Below are positions 46,146-59,092 of a stretch of 64,000 nucleotides of DNA, piece after piece. Location: contig JASEVX010000003.1 in assembly GCA_031761405.1 (NCBI GenBank), positions 16,223,139 to 16,287,138 on the forward strand, read 5' to 3'. The position numbers and the translations under genes are program-made. Under the pieces are notes generated by a model, which did not search any database, was not told the DNA's origin, and saw nothing but the letters and a program-made list of their open reading frames with translations. Origin of the DNA: Serripes groenlandicus (lineage: Eukaryota; Mollusca; Bivalvia; Cardiida; Cardiidae). Every line of letters starts with the position of its first letter. Position 1 is the first letter of the stretch.

Positions 46146-48120
46146 GGAGTGAAATAAACCTGAATAACCTCCTTTGTCATTTTAGATTTAGGTTTTATTT
46201 GGGGTTCTGAGTCGTTTTTAACATAATGTCACAGCGACGGTTCACTTGTTTATGATCCCTGGTTAAACAAACAAGTACTAGACAAGGAAATGTTTCTTGT
46301 CCGAGGGTACTCCACCATAATTGATGCGCTGCCGTGACTCCCGGTTCTAAATATACGGTCATGGCAGATTCGTTCTAGAACTCTCTTAATTTATCATGAT
46401 ATCTAATTATTTATTGTATGAGGATCATAATTGTCCATGTTTAAAGTTATATAACTGTAGCTTCCTCTTTCTTATTTGAGTTTTGGAGTATTATTGACTT
46501 TATGGGTAGGCACTATTTCAAACGCGTTCAGATTTGTATAGGACCTATGCACGTAGTTAAGACTTTACTTGATTGTTATGTTTTAAGTTTGTTGCTAGTT
46601 AACCGTACACACAAACATTTTATGATTTTGGTTAATTGAGTCATATACATTATATATATGAATTACTTTGGAGACTCCAATATACCCCCCTTCAAAATTT
46701 GTCTGTCGGGGGTATAATAATGACTTTCTTAAGCAAAGCAAGATAATCTCCCTCGGGTTGCAATTTGCCTTGTCCGGAGCATAACATGAACACTACTATA
46801 TGGAATTTAATTAAACTTCATACGCTGATAGATCATAAAAAGAAGAAATGCAGTGTACAGGAACCAGAACTCTATTTTATCTAATTACAGAGATATGGCC
46901 CTGTGTTACCTTTTCTTGTCCGGAGAATAACTTGAAAACTACCAGATGGAAAATTTGAAAAATGATAATTGTTGTAACACATTTTAGAAGCACTGTTCTC
47001 CATAGTTTTTTTTACATTTTTGTTAGAAGAGGTGTTGATGTTCAGGAATCCATTATTCAATTTTATTTACAAGGCCACATTAAACTTAAAAAACATTTAA
47101 AAACTGGTAAAACATGTTGTTTTAAATAAACCCCTATTGTAAAGAACGATTTGGAAGCGAATTATACAAATTCATACCCAAATGATAGTTTTTGAAAGAA
47201 AGTATGAATTTCTGCAAAACAGTTCTTCATGTAAGCCAAAAACTGATTGAAAAATGTAATTAATCATAAGAATTCAGCCCAACCAAAAAAGGTGAGCCGG
47301 TTTATACGGTAATCCAAGCCAATTTCTATGTTTTTTTTAGAAATATTTGGCTTGTTTCATCAAGTCGAGATACTGTGTGAAGTTTGAACAAAATCCGTGA
47401 CCATGCGTGCCACACTTCCTATATACAAGTGCAAATGATTACAGAGAATGGCTATTAATTTACATCCATGAACACAATCCTAACACATAAGGTGGCTACT
47501 TGTGTCAAAGGAAAAAGAAAGAGTATTGAAGAACACATTCGTTGTCATTTATAATTTGTTATTTCCCGTTAAAAGGTGTAATTATTTCAATATTAAATGA
47601 ATAAGATACCTACGTTCGTTTCTTTATACTCTATTCACAAGTTATAGTATATAACGAAATGAAAAGTACGTTGGTGTAGTGATATCTCGGATTGTATTGT
47701 AATACTCGGAAGGTGGTAACATTCAGATCTCACTTGATATTTGGTTCCGCGAGATAAACAACTTTTCCCGCTCCTCGAAGAACAATACACACTTGATATC
47801 ACCAGTACGTCAACATGTCCACCACCCGTTGTCCACAAACTGTGCTATTGCTATGCTATGAGCCATACTAAAATTAACGTTATATTTGCCTGATTGTAAA
47901 TGTTAAAGTCGTCTAAAGGTAAACGTTAACAAAAATAAAAATGAAGGTATAGACATTTGTCAATATGATTGCAAAAACAATTAAAAAAACCAGTTAAAGA
48001 ACATGTCATCACTTGCAACTCATATATGAGTCGTCTGCTGCGAATACGTCAAAATGCGTCTGCAGTTGGTAAAGAATTAAACTATACATCGTGTTTTTCT
48101 GTTGAAAAAACACATACGTT
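46146..48120. other. Non-coding region with repeat fragments
   Basis: TATACCCCC..GGGGGTATA forms a 9-bp inverted repeat at about 46680-46713. The motif CTTGTCCGGAG.ATAACWTGAA occurs twice (about 46772, 46917), typical of a dispersed repeat. A foldback fragment (GTCGTCTGCTGCGAATACG..ATGCGTCTGC) is at about 48030-48072. No gene is seen. Confidence 0.45.
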
Positions 48121-49178
48121 TAGGGATGGGAACGAATATTCGAATATGCGAATATTCGAAAAACGGACGAAAATTCGAATACTGTTTTCGAAAAAGAATA
48201 TTCGTTTTCAGTTTACGAATATTTTTAAGAAATTAAGAAAAATATGATAACAATTCATTAGAAAAATTCTGACAGAGGTCGCGAGTTGGAGCTAATAATG
48301 ATTAAGGGTGAAGTGATAAAGAGTGTGTATGTGTCGTTTGTTTTTGCAACGTGGTGTCAAAACTTATGTAACACTTATAAAATCGATAATTGTCACGCGT
48401 ACGTTTACCCGAGTTCTTATCATGTGTAACCAGACATCACCTTGACGACCGGTTTGTTCGATATCTTTGAATCAACACACATGTATAAAAGATGACAGTC
48501 TGCATATAATTACGAAAGTGAAAGTAAAGTTCCGTAAAACCCTCCCAGCTTAATAAAAACATAGTTGATGTTTACATCATAGACAGCTATTGCAACAATT
48601 GAATAAATCATATTTTAACATCGCATCACGTGTGAAAAGTATGCAGCTGTTCTCTTTACCTCTTTAAATTCGAATTCACATCAGCGAACAAATTGAATCG
48701 TCCACCATTATGTTTTCTTCCAACACGCTGTTAAATTGACTAGACGAAATGGTTAAAAAAGAAAAAAAGAAATATTATCCAACTCCCTATGCTTTTTGTA
48801 TGAATAAGATATATAATTATTTCGTTAATTATTTGATTCGGTTAAATATTAATATCGGTAAACAAGCGACACCTGAATGAATATAAGGCTCAGGAAACGT
48901 TGCGATTCGGTTGATCGTTTCGAGGGGAATTTATTTCTTGATTTACATCAACTTGAAATTCAAGTGTACGTTCAGTTGAATCATGCAATATATACGTAAA
49001 CAATAGCTTATACTTATACTTGAAAATTGCCATTATTTGAAAAAGGAAAGAACAAGTACCAGTATTCGGATACACCTGATATCGGATGATTTCTGATTCG
49101 GAAAACGAATATTCGAATATATTCGAATAAGTAAAACGAATGTTCGAATATCGTTTTAAGTATTCATTCCAATCCCTA
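48121..49178. mobile_element. Non-autonomous hAT-like element, 1.06 kb
   Basis: The left end TAGGGATGGGAACGAATATTC and the right end, inverted TAGGGATTGGAATGAATAC, resemble hAT termini. Subterminal GAATATTCGAATAT words crowd both ends (48133-48220, 49098-49160). No transposase frame is present. The flanking 8-mers (CATACGTT and GAACTTTA) do not match, so the target duplication is lost or the ends are slightly misplaced. Confidence 0.65.
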
Positions 49179-50094
49179 GAACTTTAGTTGTAATGGTTGC
49201 ACGTAGTTTTGATTCGAGAAAACTATATTCACGTCATAATGATATGTTACGTTATAACAATGTCACAACTAGATCAGTTTTGCCGGATACCACTTCAAAT
49301 AAAACATGTTGGTAAAATACGTCTTACATGTATGTCCAAAAAAGCAATGCGTGTTTAAAGTAATACGGTTTTCGTTTAACACGTATGAAATATCCATACA
49401 ATTAACGAGTTAATGAGGTATCCGCTGTTGCCGAAATTTAAGCCTCTGGGATTTGGAACAGGGCGTCTCTGGGTCGATCCCCAATCGCGGCGCGGCGGTA
49501 ATGGTGGAGTGCTCTAGTGCAGGGCACATTTTCTAGCTTAGTACTGGTTTGTTTACAAATTTGATCCAGCACATCCGACCAATCTGATCTAGCTATGCCC
49601 TGTTCGTCAATTGGTCACAGTAGTTTTTATGAAACTTCTCAAAGTCGTTTCTGTTTGGATCCTAACCATTTTTCAAATGTTTTAAAGTATGTTATTACAA
49701 CTTTCATGTATGCCCTTCAAATTCAACTAGGAGTCATTTATCAAACAACCTGTAGTTCTTAAGACAAGTAATATGAAAATACATATACTTCATTATAATC
49801 CATGTCGATAAACAAAGAAGAGGAGGAAGTCAATAACAAAACAATCCTGGATTTTATGACACTATAGTAAGTAGTTCACTATTACTTCTTGACATAAAAC
49901 ACGTATCGAAATTATAATTGACAAATACAGTTTCTTTGAAATCATGGATAGCGTATTTTCGTAGGCTTTTAATGTTTTCGTATGTTCCAATACGAGTCCG
50001 GTTACCTGTCCCTTGTCAAAAATATGCTTTATGAAAGATTCGCATGGAGTGCTAGGTCCATCCGTTTATACGAAGACAATGCAACATAAATAAA
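49179..50094. other. Non-coding region; possible tRNA-like fragment
   Basis: GGGTCGATCCCC near 49471-49482 is B-box-like, in a short GC-rich stretch (ATCGCGGCGCGGCGG), but no A box is convincing. Nothing else supported. Confidence 0.35.
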
Positions 50095-50475
50095 TGTGTA
50101 AGGCTACACTGACACTATCAGCGCCAGATTCGATATTATTTTTCAGAAAAAAGTTTACACTTATATATCAACACATCGTCAGTGGCCTTTCGTTACCGTA
50201 TGCGTCGGTCATATTTCCGTGCGATGTTCGTACGATTCAACCAACTTTTAAAATCCGTTCGGTATCCGGACAATCGTAGCTTCTGGTCACATGCATACGG
50301 GCCTCGTAAGATCTTTTGAAAGATGCAATAGTAGGATATCCGTACGGACATCGCAGACAGGTCGTACGAAGATCGCAAGGATCTTGGAAGCACCTCGTAC
50401 GATGCACGAGTGTTCGTACGGCCCTCGCATGGTGCCTTTACGGTGTCCGCACGGTATCCCAGCAATTTCTCTCCA
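50095..50475. repeat. GC-richer island with repeated CGTACG/TCGTACG words
   Basis: CGTACG appears at least six times with related TCGTACGA, CCGTACGG and CGTGCGA words on both strands. It resembles in style the ACGT-rich element at 20783-21413, but I found no matched ends. Open frames on both strands here follow from the low stop content, not from a gene. Confidence 0.5.
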
Positions 50476-52214
50476 TTTCCCACCCCAATGAAAGCAAAAT
50501 GTTTCTTTTTAGTCCACTGATCTGATGCCGTTCATGAATATATATTGACACCATTTAACCCTTTCAATGCTGAATTGCTAAACAAATGGATTGTCCACCT
50601 TTGCATTTGATATATCAATTTTCAGGAATATCGAGGTAAAATTGTTGAGTTCGGCAGGAAACAGTAACGAGACTAGCAGAACGACACAGTTGCTGTTCTA
50701 ACGTAGAGAGATATCTCTTTAAATTAGAGTGATATGTCTTTAAGCATGCTTCAAAATCAGACCAGCATACTTCGCTGTACGCATATTAGGTCTGACTAAC
50801 CCGCATAAAGGGTCGTCTCGAATTGATCTAATACACTTCAATACTTATGAGCACGTGCTCGTTTTTCTATGTCCAATATAATCGCACGATACAACAAACG
50901 ACCGTGCTATACAATCGGATTACTCGACAATGAACACTTCTCTATATCGTTTATTTATATGGTTCCTCATACCTGTGTTATACCGTACGTTTTTGTAAGC
51001 GACAATTTCAATTTGATTGTCTGACGCAAAGCAAAGAGGTATTTTGTTTCCTCTGGATAAATTGTTTTCAATATAACCACAAGAACGAAATAGAAGGACA
51101 AAGCTGATATAGCAACACTGATAGGTTCAAACATTTAACAGCTATCGTTAATGGGAAGACGAGCATCAGTGTCAAGAGTGTCCCCCGCGATGACAGAAAA
51201 GGCGTCTTCAATTGGAAGAAGAGTATTATTGTCTCCTGCAATGGATCCCGCGAAAGAAACCCATGACAAACGTAGTTTTAATCGTTTGGTTACTCCAACT
51301 TTCATCACGTCACGGGTTCAATCACCTGACCTATTCATTCCGTATCTTTAGAACGGAAGTACAAGCGTTTCAACCAAAGCGCGCATAATTGTGACTCACA
51401 GGTGTCACGATACATGGATCACAAGTACTGATGATTCAACCAGGAAACTCCGTGCTATAATCGAACATGTATTAAAAGCGACGTTAAACACCATACGAAC
51501 AAAAAAGCCCTCAGCAATCAGCACTGTTTGACTGACATGTTTACCATGGAAACATCATATAAAATAAGATACCCCTCGTGACCCCTCGTGACTTCGTGTT
51601 TTGTTTCAGTTTCCATTAATATGATGTGTGTACATCTGTTATGAAATGTTCACAAAGACTGAAGTTGGAAGTTCCCTACACTAATCTATGCTCGAGCAAT
51701 TACGTCACAATGCTACCGGGAAAACAATGAGCGTATTTAAGCCCATTTTTGTGAAAGAGTGGACTGGTTTTCGAGCGAACGGTTTCGAAGGAGTTGTGCT
51801 GTGTTTGTTTTTGGCAGCCGTTAGAGATATATCGTAGCAGAATAAACATATATACTTCAGAGAATAAAGAGCGAGGAATGGATGAGAGGGTTTGGACGGG
51901 AGTTCAAAGGTCAAGGTGGGCCTTGAGAGTCGCAAAAGAACCGTAGTTAATAAGAAATTCGCAACGCAGATACGCATGGATATGCAATGCCGTACCCCCT
52001 TTGTGTCACAATTTCAGTTGTCAAGATCGTCCGTCTAGAAAAGAATATTTTATCCTTTTTCAACTCCCATCACGTATTGAATATTTTTCCTTACTGAATT
52101 ATCATTCCTAACAGGCAATGATTTTCAATAAATATTTTCCTTCTTTTTTATATAACTTAATATCTTGGACTAGGACTCGTAAGCGTATAACATGTAATTC
52201 CATATCCCTTGATT
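50476..52214. other. Region left of the LINE, with a SINE-like fragment
   Basis: 51385-51507 is an inverted fragment of the family at 5493 (on minus GTTTAACGTCGCTTTT..CAGTACTTG). An open frame at 51151-51351 has no recognisable features. No ORF1 of the LINE is evident, so the LINE is probably 5' truncated. Confidence 0.4.
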
Positions 52215-53698
52215 ATGAGTAAAAAACTATGCACTTTTGATGTAAAAGGCTTACAAAACAGACAAAAATACTACAGATCTTTAAATGGTTAGAAAATAGT
52301 GAATTTTCAATCTGTTTGCTACAAGAAACTCACATAGCATACCCGTTAAACAAGAACTCTAAATTAGATTGGAGTGGCGAATGTTTTTTTAGTGGATCCA
52401 AAACAAACAGTGAAGGTGTTGCCATACTCATTAGTAAAAACTCGGGAATAAAAGTAAATGGATTTCATGAAATAATTGTGGGAAGATTAATTGGTGTTGA
52501 AATTACAATTCATGATAAAGACTTTTTATTGCTTAACATATATGGACCAAATAATGATTATAATCAAAATTTATTTGAGATGCTAAATGAAACAGTAACA
52601 CAACATATGGATAAAGATATTATTATAGGTGGTGACTTCATACTGTCTTGGATACAACCATTGACAAAAAGAATGGTAGAAATGATACAAATAAAAACTG
52701 TAGACGAAAACTAAATAGAATTATAGATGACTTTAATCTAGTAGACATTTGGAGAATTTTGAATCCACAATTAAAACAGTTTACATGGCATTCTAATAGA
52801 AAACCGACAATATTTAGTAGACTAGACTATTTCCTTACTTCAAATCTTATTAACAATGTTATCAAAAGTTGCAAAATAAAACCTGGCTACAAGTCAGACC
52901 ATTCGATTGTTATATTAGAAATTAACTGTATCCAACAAACAAGAGGACCAGGATACTTCACTCATCTACTGATAATTTGGAAGATGTTTTAAATAAACTA
53001 AACCAGTTAAAAGATGAACGCGAAAAGATACGTGACGAAAAGATCAACGGCTACATCATAAGAGCAAAGGCTAATTACATTGAATACAATGAAAACAATT
53101 CGAAGTACTTTGCAAACTTAGAAAAGCGACACATGGAACAAAAAACGATTCATAAGCTATTACTAGATAACAAGAAATAACAGATACAAAGGAAATTTTA
53201 AAGCAAGAGCATATATTTTACCGTGAACTGTATACAAAACGAAAACATTCAAATAATGAGATAGAATTTCTTGATACAGAGGCAAATAAAATTAATGAAG
53301 ATGAAAGATACAGTTGTGAAGGAAAATTAGCCGAATACGAATATAATGAAGCATGGTTTAGTATGAAAAATGAAAAAAGTCCTGGTTCAGATGGTTTAAC
53401 TGTTGAATTTTACAAAACATTTTGGAATGGTATAAAACATTACTTGATTGATTCAATAAATTACTCATTTGAGCATAGCTCTTTAACTTCCTTACAAAAG
53501 CAAGGGCTGATCTCTTTAATTCCTAAACAAAGAAAACAATTAGAAATACTTTCAAATTGGCGACCAATAATTCTTTTAAATACGGACTACAAAATGCGAC
53601 TAAAGCAATTTCAAATAGGATTAAGAAAGTTTTGCCATCAATCATACACCCATCCCAAACTGGTTTTATCAAAGGTAGATATATTGGAGAAAATATAA
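52215..53698 (+). pseudogene. LINE ORF2, N-terminal half: APE endonuclease and start of RT
   Basis: It starts at the ATG at 52215 (MSKKLCTFDVKGLQNR); a one-base shift near 52265 leads into IFKWLENSEFSICLLQETH, with the endonuclease LQETH motif. GGDF at about 52630 is cut by a frameshift exactly at the expected following Asn. SRLDYFL (about 52817) and SDHS (about 52898) complete the endonuclease. After more shifts the RT begins: SPGSDGLTVEFYKTFW, LISLIPKQ.. LSNWRPI.LLN and QTGFIKGRYIGENI. The frame stops being LINE at 53698, where the inserted retrotransposon begins. The enzyme nicks target DNA and primes reverse transcription in live relatives. Confidence 0.88.
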
Positions 53699-53882
53699 TT
53701 ACAAATTCTCTGTGGTACGTAGTAAAGCAGAGAATGCTTGTCTTAACACGGTAAACACACAAAGGGTTATTGTGTATTGTAGTTGCACGGGATGTGCGCT
53801 CGGGTATGAGTATATATAAGGTAGTTATAGGGCGTGTTTGTCAGTTCCACGCTAGACTTCGCTCGTTAGACTGCTTACACAG
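53699..53882 (+). repeat. A1 terminal repeat, with TATA-like promoter
   Basis: It begins TTACAAATTCTCTGTGGTAC and ends TTAGACTGCTTACACAG. TATATATAAG at 53811-53820 lies about 70 bp before the gag ATG, so it is probably the promoter. Relative to A2 it has TAAACACACAAAGGG inserted and lacks one CTGCACGGGATGTG duplication. Confidence 0.9.
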
Positions 53883-53889
53883 AGACAAC

Positions 53890-54949
53890 ATGGATGAAGA
53901 AGATATCAACGCTTTGGTGAACAGCAGAGTAAAATACGTTATTCAGGATTCACATGGCAACTTGTTGCGGAAAATAGGTGGACTTATAGACAAGATAAGT
54001 TATCCAAATTCTTCTGCCTCTTTTAGTAGTATTTCTTTTTTAAACGCTCCGAAATTTAACCGTTAGTGTAACGCGGAGCAATTCGAACAGAATTCCAAGG
54101 TTATTGCCAGGTTGGAATATGCTGAGTTAAACATGGATTCCCAGAGGATTACGAAGGCTAAAATGATAGCAAGTTCTATATGTAGAGGTTTTCGAGTTTA
54201 ATGGGATTGTTAAAGTCTTGTTTAGCAAAGTAGCAAACGAAGCACGGGTTATTTTCGTTGCATTTTTCTTTTTCATTGCAGCGAAAGATATTCAAAAGCG
54301 GCGTCAGAAATTAATTCAGCTTGCTGATACCTCCGAATTGGGATGGAGGATGGTTGCATAATATGAGAGCAATCCTATAGCCAGCGACAGTAAGGATGAA
54401 AAGCGTATTCATAAGAAAGAATATCGAGCTTCGAGAAAGGCTAAAGGCGAAAAGACAAAGAGAGGCAGGTCAAGGTCAACCCTTTACGGACGGGACCAGT
54501 CTAGGAGAGACTCATCATCTCTCAAGGAACGGGACAGACGTATTCTCATGTTGGTTCGGCGAAGAAACCAGGTTTATGTTTATCTGTGGAAAGGCGGGAC
54601 ACTGGAAGAAAGAATGCTCACTGCAGAATTACAATAACAAGATAAGTAGTTTTTTGCTGGTCGCCTTTCAAAGGTTTTGGATAAAACGAATACCGATAGA
54701 GAGCAATTATATTTTGCGGAAAAGGGTATAACAAATATTGTTGGCAATAATTGCATAGAAACGGGGCACGGAGCCGGTTCGAATATCAAATTCAAATCAG
54801 GTGGCCAAAATCTGGGAAAATACGATGAGGAAAATGAAAAAATTGAAAATTCCAGCATAAGTAATAATGAGTCTAAAGAGAGTCCTATTTTAAACATCGT
54901 TAAAAAGGGAACAAGTGTTGACTTGGGTAAATCAGGCTTTCAACATTGA
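53890..54949 (+). pseudogene. Ngaro/PAT-like gag with zinc knuckle, frameshifted
   Basis: The start MDEEDINALVNSRVKYVIQD is followed by a broken frame. Later pieces in other frames (ADTSELGWRM, NPIASDSKDEKRIHKKEYR) resemble DIRS-order gag proteins in layout. A CCHC-like knuckle, ICGKAGHWKKEC, is at about 54583-54618, with its first Cys lost to a frameshift. Stops occur at 54063 and several later points. The protein would package the element RNA. Confidence 0.75.
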
Positions 54950-55137
54950 GGGCAAAGGAGCATGCACTGGTTTAGATAATGATAGTTCAAATCATAATGT
55001 TTTGAAAAAAAGGAGGTACTATCGACTCTGGTAAACATTCAGAGCTAACGGGTTTAACCGTTTTTTCACCTGTTGGTAAACTCAAAACAGAGCTATAGCA
55101 AAGGGGTAGCTTATACCAATAATGCTTACATTTAGGA

Positions 55138-57290
55138 TGTCATATATAACGGTTACAAGTTACCGTTTGCTGAGACTCCGGCGATAGTTCAGTTAAATAA
55201 TAATAGATCCGCCAGGGATAATCCGATTTATGTAAAGCTCGAAATTGGACGTTTGGTAGAAAAGGGTATTATTTCAGTTGTTCAAGAAACCCATTAACGG
55301 TTGCATACGGTAGGTCTGGCAAGCCTAGATTAATTCTTGACTGTAGAGATATCAATCCATGCTTACACTTGTTTAAGATCAAATTTGAGGACGTAAAAGT
55401 TGCACAATCGATTTTTTAGGCTTTTAGTTATGTATATCATCACATTGATATTTGTTCATGCCACAGAACATATTTGAGGTTCTTATGGTCCGACGAAGGT
55501 ATTGATCGTTATTACGTTTTTAATTGTCTCCCTTTCGGTTTGTCTACAGCCGGACACATATTACCAAAGTACTCAGAAATTACTGAAATATTGGAGATCG
55601 TTGTGCATCGATATTGTTATGTTTCTCGATTTCACACGGATTTCGAGCTTGCTTTAAGACATAGCAAGTTAGCCAGGAGTTCATTAATTGAATTTGGTTT
55701 TCATTTGGCAGAAGGTAAATGCGATTGGTTGCCGAGAAGGATAGCTATTTGGTTGGGTCATGTTTTTAATTTTGAAGACAATATTTTGTGGTTAATGGAT
55801 GAAATAATTAAGCGGTTGGAGATCCAAATTGACTCCGTTTTGTATGATGTGAGGAATGATAAATTCGAAACCGTGCATGTAAAGGCACTAGGTTCGGTTA
55901 TCGGTCAAATTATATCATTGCAGAGTGTACGTGGTAAACGCGTTAGTTTGCACATCAGAAACTTGTACATGTGTATAACTAATCGCTGTAGTTGGAATTC
56001 GCCGGTTCAGGTGTGAATAAGGAGGCTATAGGAGAATTGAATTATTGGCGTATAAATGCCAGACGTCTCAATGAATTAGGATGTTTGTATAGGCAACATC
56101 GGGTCGTAAAAGCAAACGGTTTTGCTCACGCAAGTTCTCATGGTTAGGGTGGATTTGTTGAAATATGTAACGCATGTTTGTCAGGAGACGGATCGGAATC
56201 CGCACCTGCAGAAAATACCGTTATTACGATGCAAGGGAGCCACGAGTTAGTGGTGGACAGAGGTAATTCCTTTGATCGTTATATATTTAATGATGGGCGA
56301 CTCCCGGAAGCGAGTGCGCAAGTCGGTTTTGATAGATCGATATATACTAGCATTTCGCGTGTTGGCGGATTCGTAAAACTCCCGGAAGAGAGTTGTTATT
56401 GTTCATCGGAAAATGTGATCAATAGTGATGGTCGATTCTTTGGAGAATCAAAATTCCACGGAGACAGTTGTCTGGTAGATTTGGTTTGCGAAAATTATCT
56501 CCCGGAAGAGAGATGTGCTAATTACTCTGGTTGGCATGAGATATGTAAAATTCATCCCATGCATGATAGAAATGGTTTGTTAATGAAGGATAGGGATGTT
56601 TGTGCGGTAAGCGATCTAAATATTGGAAGCCATTTTTCCAATTCCGAAATATTCGGATCATGGATGAGTGATGAGTCGATAAAAAGTTCCACATATAGGG
56701 AGCTAAAGGCTGTACATCGGGTTGTTATGAGTAACTTGAAGATATTGAAAAATCGCCATATTAAGACATGTTCTGATAATCAAAATGTTGAGCGTGTCTT
56801 ACACGCTGGTAGCAGAGTAAATGAGCTCCATAACTTATCATTAGCGATAAATTCAGTTTGGGAGCAGAACAGGATCACATTTAACTCGGTCTGGATCCCA
56901 AGGGGTGATAACCTTCTTGCTGATCACTTGAGAAGGTGTCAGGATAGGGATGATTGGTCTATTTCCGATGATATTTATAGAAAATTGGATAAATTGTGGA
57001 TACATTGTGAGGTCCTCATGATGTAGATAGGTTTTCAACACATTATACTAATAAATGTAGGTTTAACTCTAGGTGGTGGGTACCTGGCACGGAAGCCATA
57101 GACGCATTTGATCAGACTTGGTGCGGTGAACTGAATTGGTTAGTTCCGCCTCCAAAGCATATAATGAGCTGTCTGAGGAAATTAGCATCGGAAAATGCTC
57201 GAGGTACTTTGATTATTCCAAAATGGCAGTCAGCACCATTTCGGCCGTTTAATACTGATTTGCAAAACGAATATAAATATTTTGTGAAAG
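55138..57290 (+). pseudogene. DIRS-order reverse transcriptase and RNase H, frameshifted
   Basis: RT marks: LILDCRDINPCL-type segment near 55330, then the HRTYLRF/CLPFGLSTAGH region (about 55465-55560), and LAEGKCDW (about 55705). The catalytic YxDD box expected near 55615 is destroyed: YCYVSRFH is read in the open frame and MFLDF in the next. RNase H marks in the frame 56178-57026 are STYRELKAVHRVV, CSDNQNV and WIPRGDNLLADHLRR. A frame change near 57010 leads to DVDRFSTHYTNK, FNSRWWVPGTEAIDAF and ELNWLVPPP, typical of the DIRS-order family. Not active. Confidence 0.85.
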
Positions 57291-57479
57291 CTGCACTATG
57301 AATTGCCAAAATCAGGAGAAGTGTGCAAAGGCAAGAGAAACAACGGAATGTTCGGTGAGAATGTTTTATCATTCATCATGGTCGCATTACATTGCGTTTT
57401 TGAAGGAAAACAATGAGGGAAAAGATGTTATTAACGTTTTATGGTGTTTGATAAAAAAATATTTTCCACAGGTATTGGC

Positions 57480-58475
57480 ATAAGAGCGTCTTTGAAACGT
57501 AAATTCGATGAGGCTGATGTACATATTGTCGATCAAGATCGGATTATAGACACAATGGATATACAAATGGTGTCGGGCAAGGGCTGATACTACTGTGACC
57601 AAATACTGCTATCAAATCAGAGAGTTTGACGATTTCTGTGAGAAAAAAGGTATTTATTCGAGGCCAGCGTGCTCCATTCACGTTGCAATGTATTTATCGC
57701 AAATGATCGATGCAGGAAAATCGGATAATGTGATTTCATCATCTCTTTATGCTATTAAGTAGCTTCATCGAATGAACGATTACCCTGATACAATGATAAA
57801 CTCAACTGTTTTAATGTTAGTTGAAAATGCCAAACGTTTGAATGTCAAACCCATAGTAAAGAAGGACGTTATAAGCACACAGAGCTTGATTGAACCTTGC
57901 AGTATGTATTTAGAGTCACGAGACATCATCGTTTTGCGGAACTTATCTATGATTTTATTAGGATTTGCTTGTTTTTTACGGTTTAACGAAATAGTAGATT
58001 TAAGATGTTGCGATGTACGATTTAGTACGGATCATTTGGTGTTGTATATTAAGAAAAGTAAAATCGATGTATATAGGTCTGGTAGAGAAGTATTTATCGC
58101 AAAAGGCGAAACTAGCGCTTGTCCGATTGCAATGTTGCAAAGGTATTTACAGAGCTCAGGAATTCCGAATTATATCTTTTTCGGGCGGCTTGTAGATCCG
58201 GGTAAAAGTGTTTTCTTTTAAAACGGAACAAAAAGCTGAGTTATTCTCGTTCTAGAGTATATATTTTCTCTCGGTTGAAATTGGTTGCTTCAGATTTGCA
58301 TCTAGGAACTCATTCCCTGAGAGCCATTGGGGCTACTGCTGCAGCTAACGCCAGCGGCGTTTCTGATCGATGTTTAAAGCGCCACGGGCGTTGGAAAACG
58401 GACAAAGCGAAGGATGGGTATATTGAAGATTCTGTAGAAAAGAAATTATTTGTCACAAAACAGTTAAAATTGTAA
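57480..58475 (+). pseudogene. Tyrosine recombinase of the Ngaro/PAT-like element, broken but motif-complete
   Basis: The N-terminal core-binding part is split over frames (KYCYQIREFDDFCEKKGI, then VAMYLSQMIDAGKSDNVIS). The catalytic part is better kept: FACFLRFNEIVDLRC with the first Arg (frame 57772-58221), LYIKKSKIDVYR, then after a frameshift near 58215 GTHSLRAIGATAAAN with the His-x-x-Arg pair, HGRWKT and GYIEDS with the nucleophile Tyr. So all catalytic residues (R, H, R, Y) remain visible despite the breaks. In live relatives it integrates a circular DNA copy without a target duplication. Confidence 0.88.
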
Positions 58476-58538
58476 TATTGTTCTTTGATTTTAGAATTAG
58501 AATAGCATTCAGTGCACTATAATTTGTCGCGTTCAAGT

Positions 58539-58781
58539 GCTCGTCTGGGCCGTTGCAAGAAAGGTGTTGTTGTTTTGTATTTGGGAAGGTGTTCAGACTT
58601 ACAAATTCTCTGTGGTACGTAGTAAAGCAGAGAATGCTTGTCTTAACACGGTTATTGTGTATTGTAGTTGCACGGGATGTGCTGCACGGGATGTGCGCTC
58701 GGGTATGAGTATATATAAGGTAGTTATAGGGCGTGTTTGTCAGTTCCACGCTAGACTTCGCTCGTTAGACTGCTTACACAG
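58539..58781 (+). repeat. B1-A2 internal repeat junction
   Basis: B1 (58539-58598) starts GCTCGTCTGGGCCGTTGCAA and ends GGAAGGTGTTCAGAC, and runs without a gap into A2 (TTACAAATTCTCTG). This junction equals the one formed when the ends A1 and B2 meet in a circular intermediate. Confidence 0.92.
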
Positions 58782-59092
58782 AATGCTATTCGATTATTTT
58801 GAAAGTTATATGGCTTCACACATTAAACTAGGTTGAGTTCCGACAGCCTGATTTCCCTAGGGGTATTCTGAGAAACACTGGTTGTTTCGCGCATGCCTCT
58901 TTAAAAAAGGGGTTTTACGTGGGCGGCCAGGACCCTTTTGATGGGAGATACATGTATGTGAAGCTTGCTAAATGAAAATTACTTACTATAAGTATAAAAG
59001 TTGGTGGATTGGGATAATCTTAATACATGTAAATTTATGTATATATTTATGCGCTGTTTGCGCATATTGGTTGCTCTGTCTAACAATAAAGC

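Noticed and set aside
47635..47838. 67-codon minus-strand frame beginning MWTTGGGHVDV
   Set aside because: It spans an imperfect inverted repeat (GTGATATC arms) and has no recognisable domain.
49471..49482. Second SINE from a B-box-like GGGTCGATCCCC
   Set aside because: No A box, tail or target duplication could be found.
50193..50525. Overlapping frames on both strands at the CGTACG island
   Set aside because: They occur on both strands together, as expected from GC-rich repeated words.
51151..51351. 66-codon plus-strand frame (MGRRASVSRVSPAM)
   Set aside because: Composition is plausible for a first exon but no splice partner or family likeness is visible.
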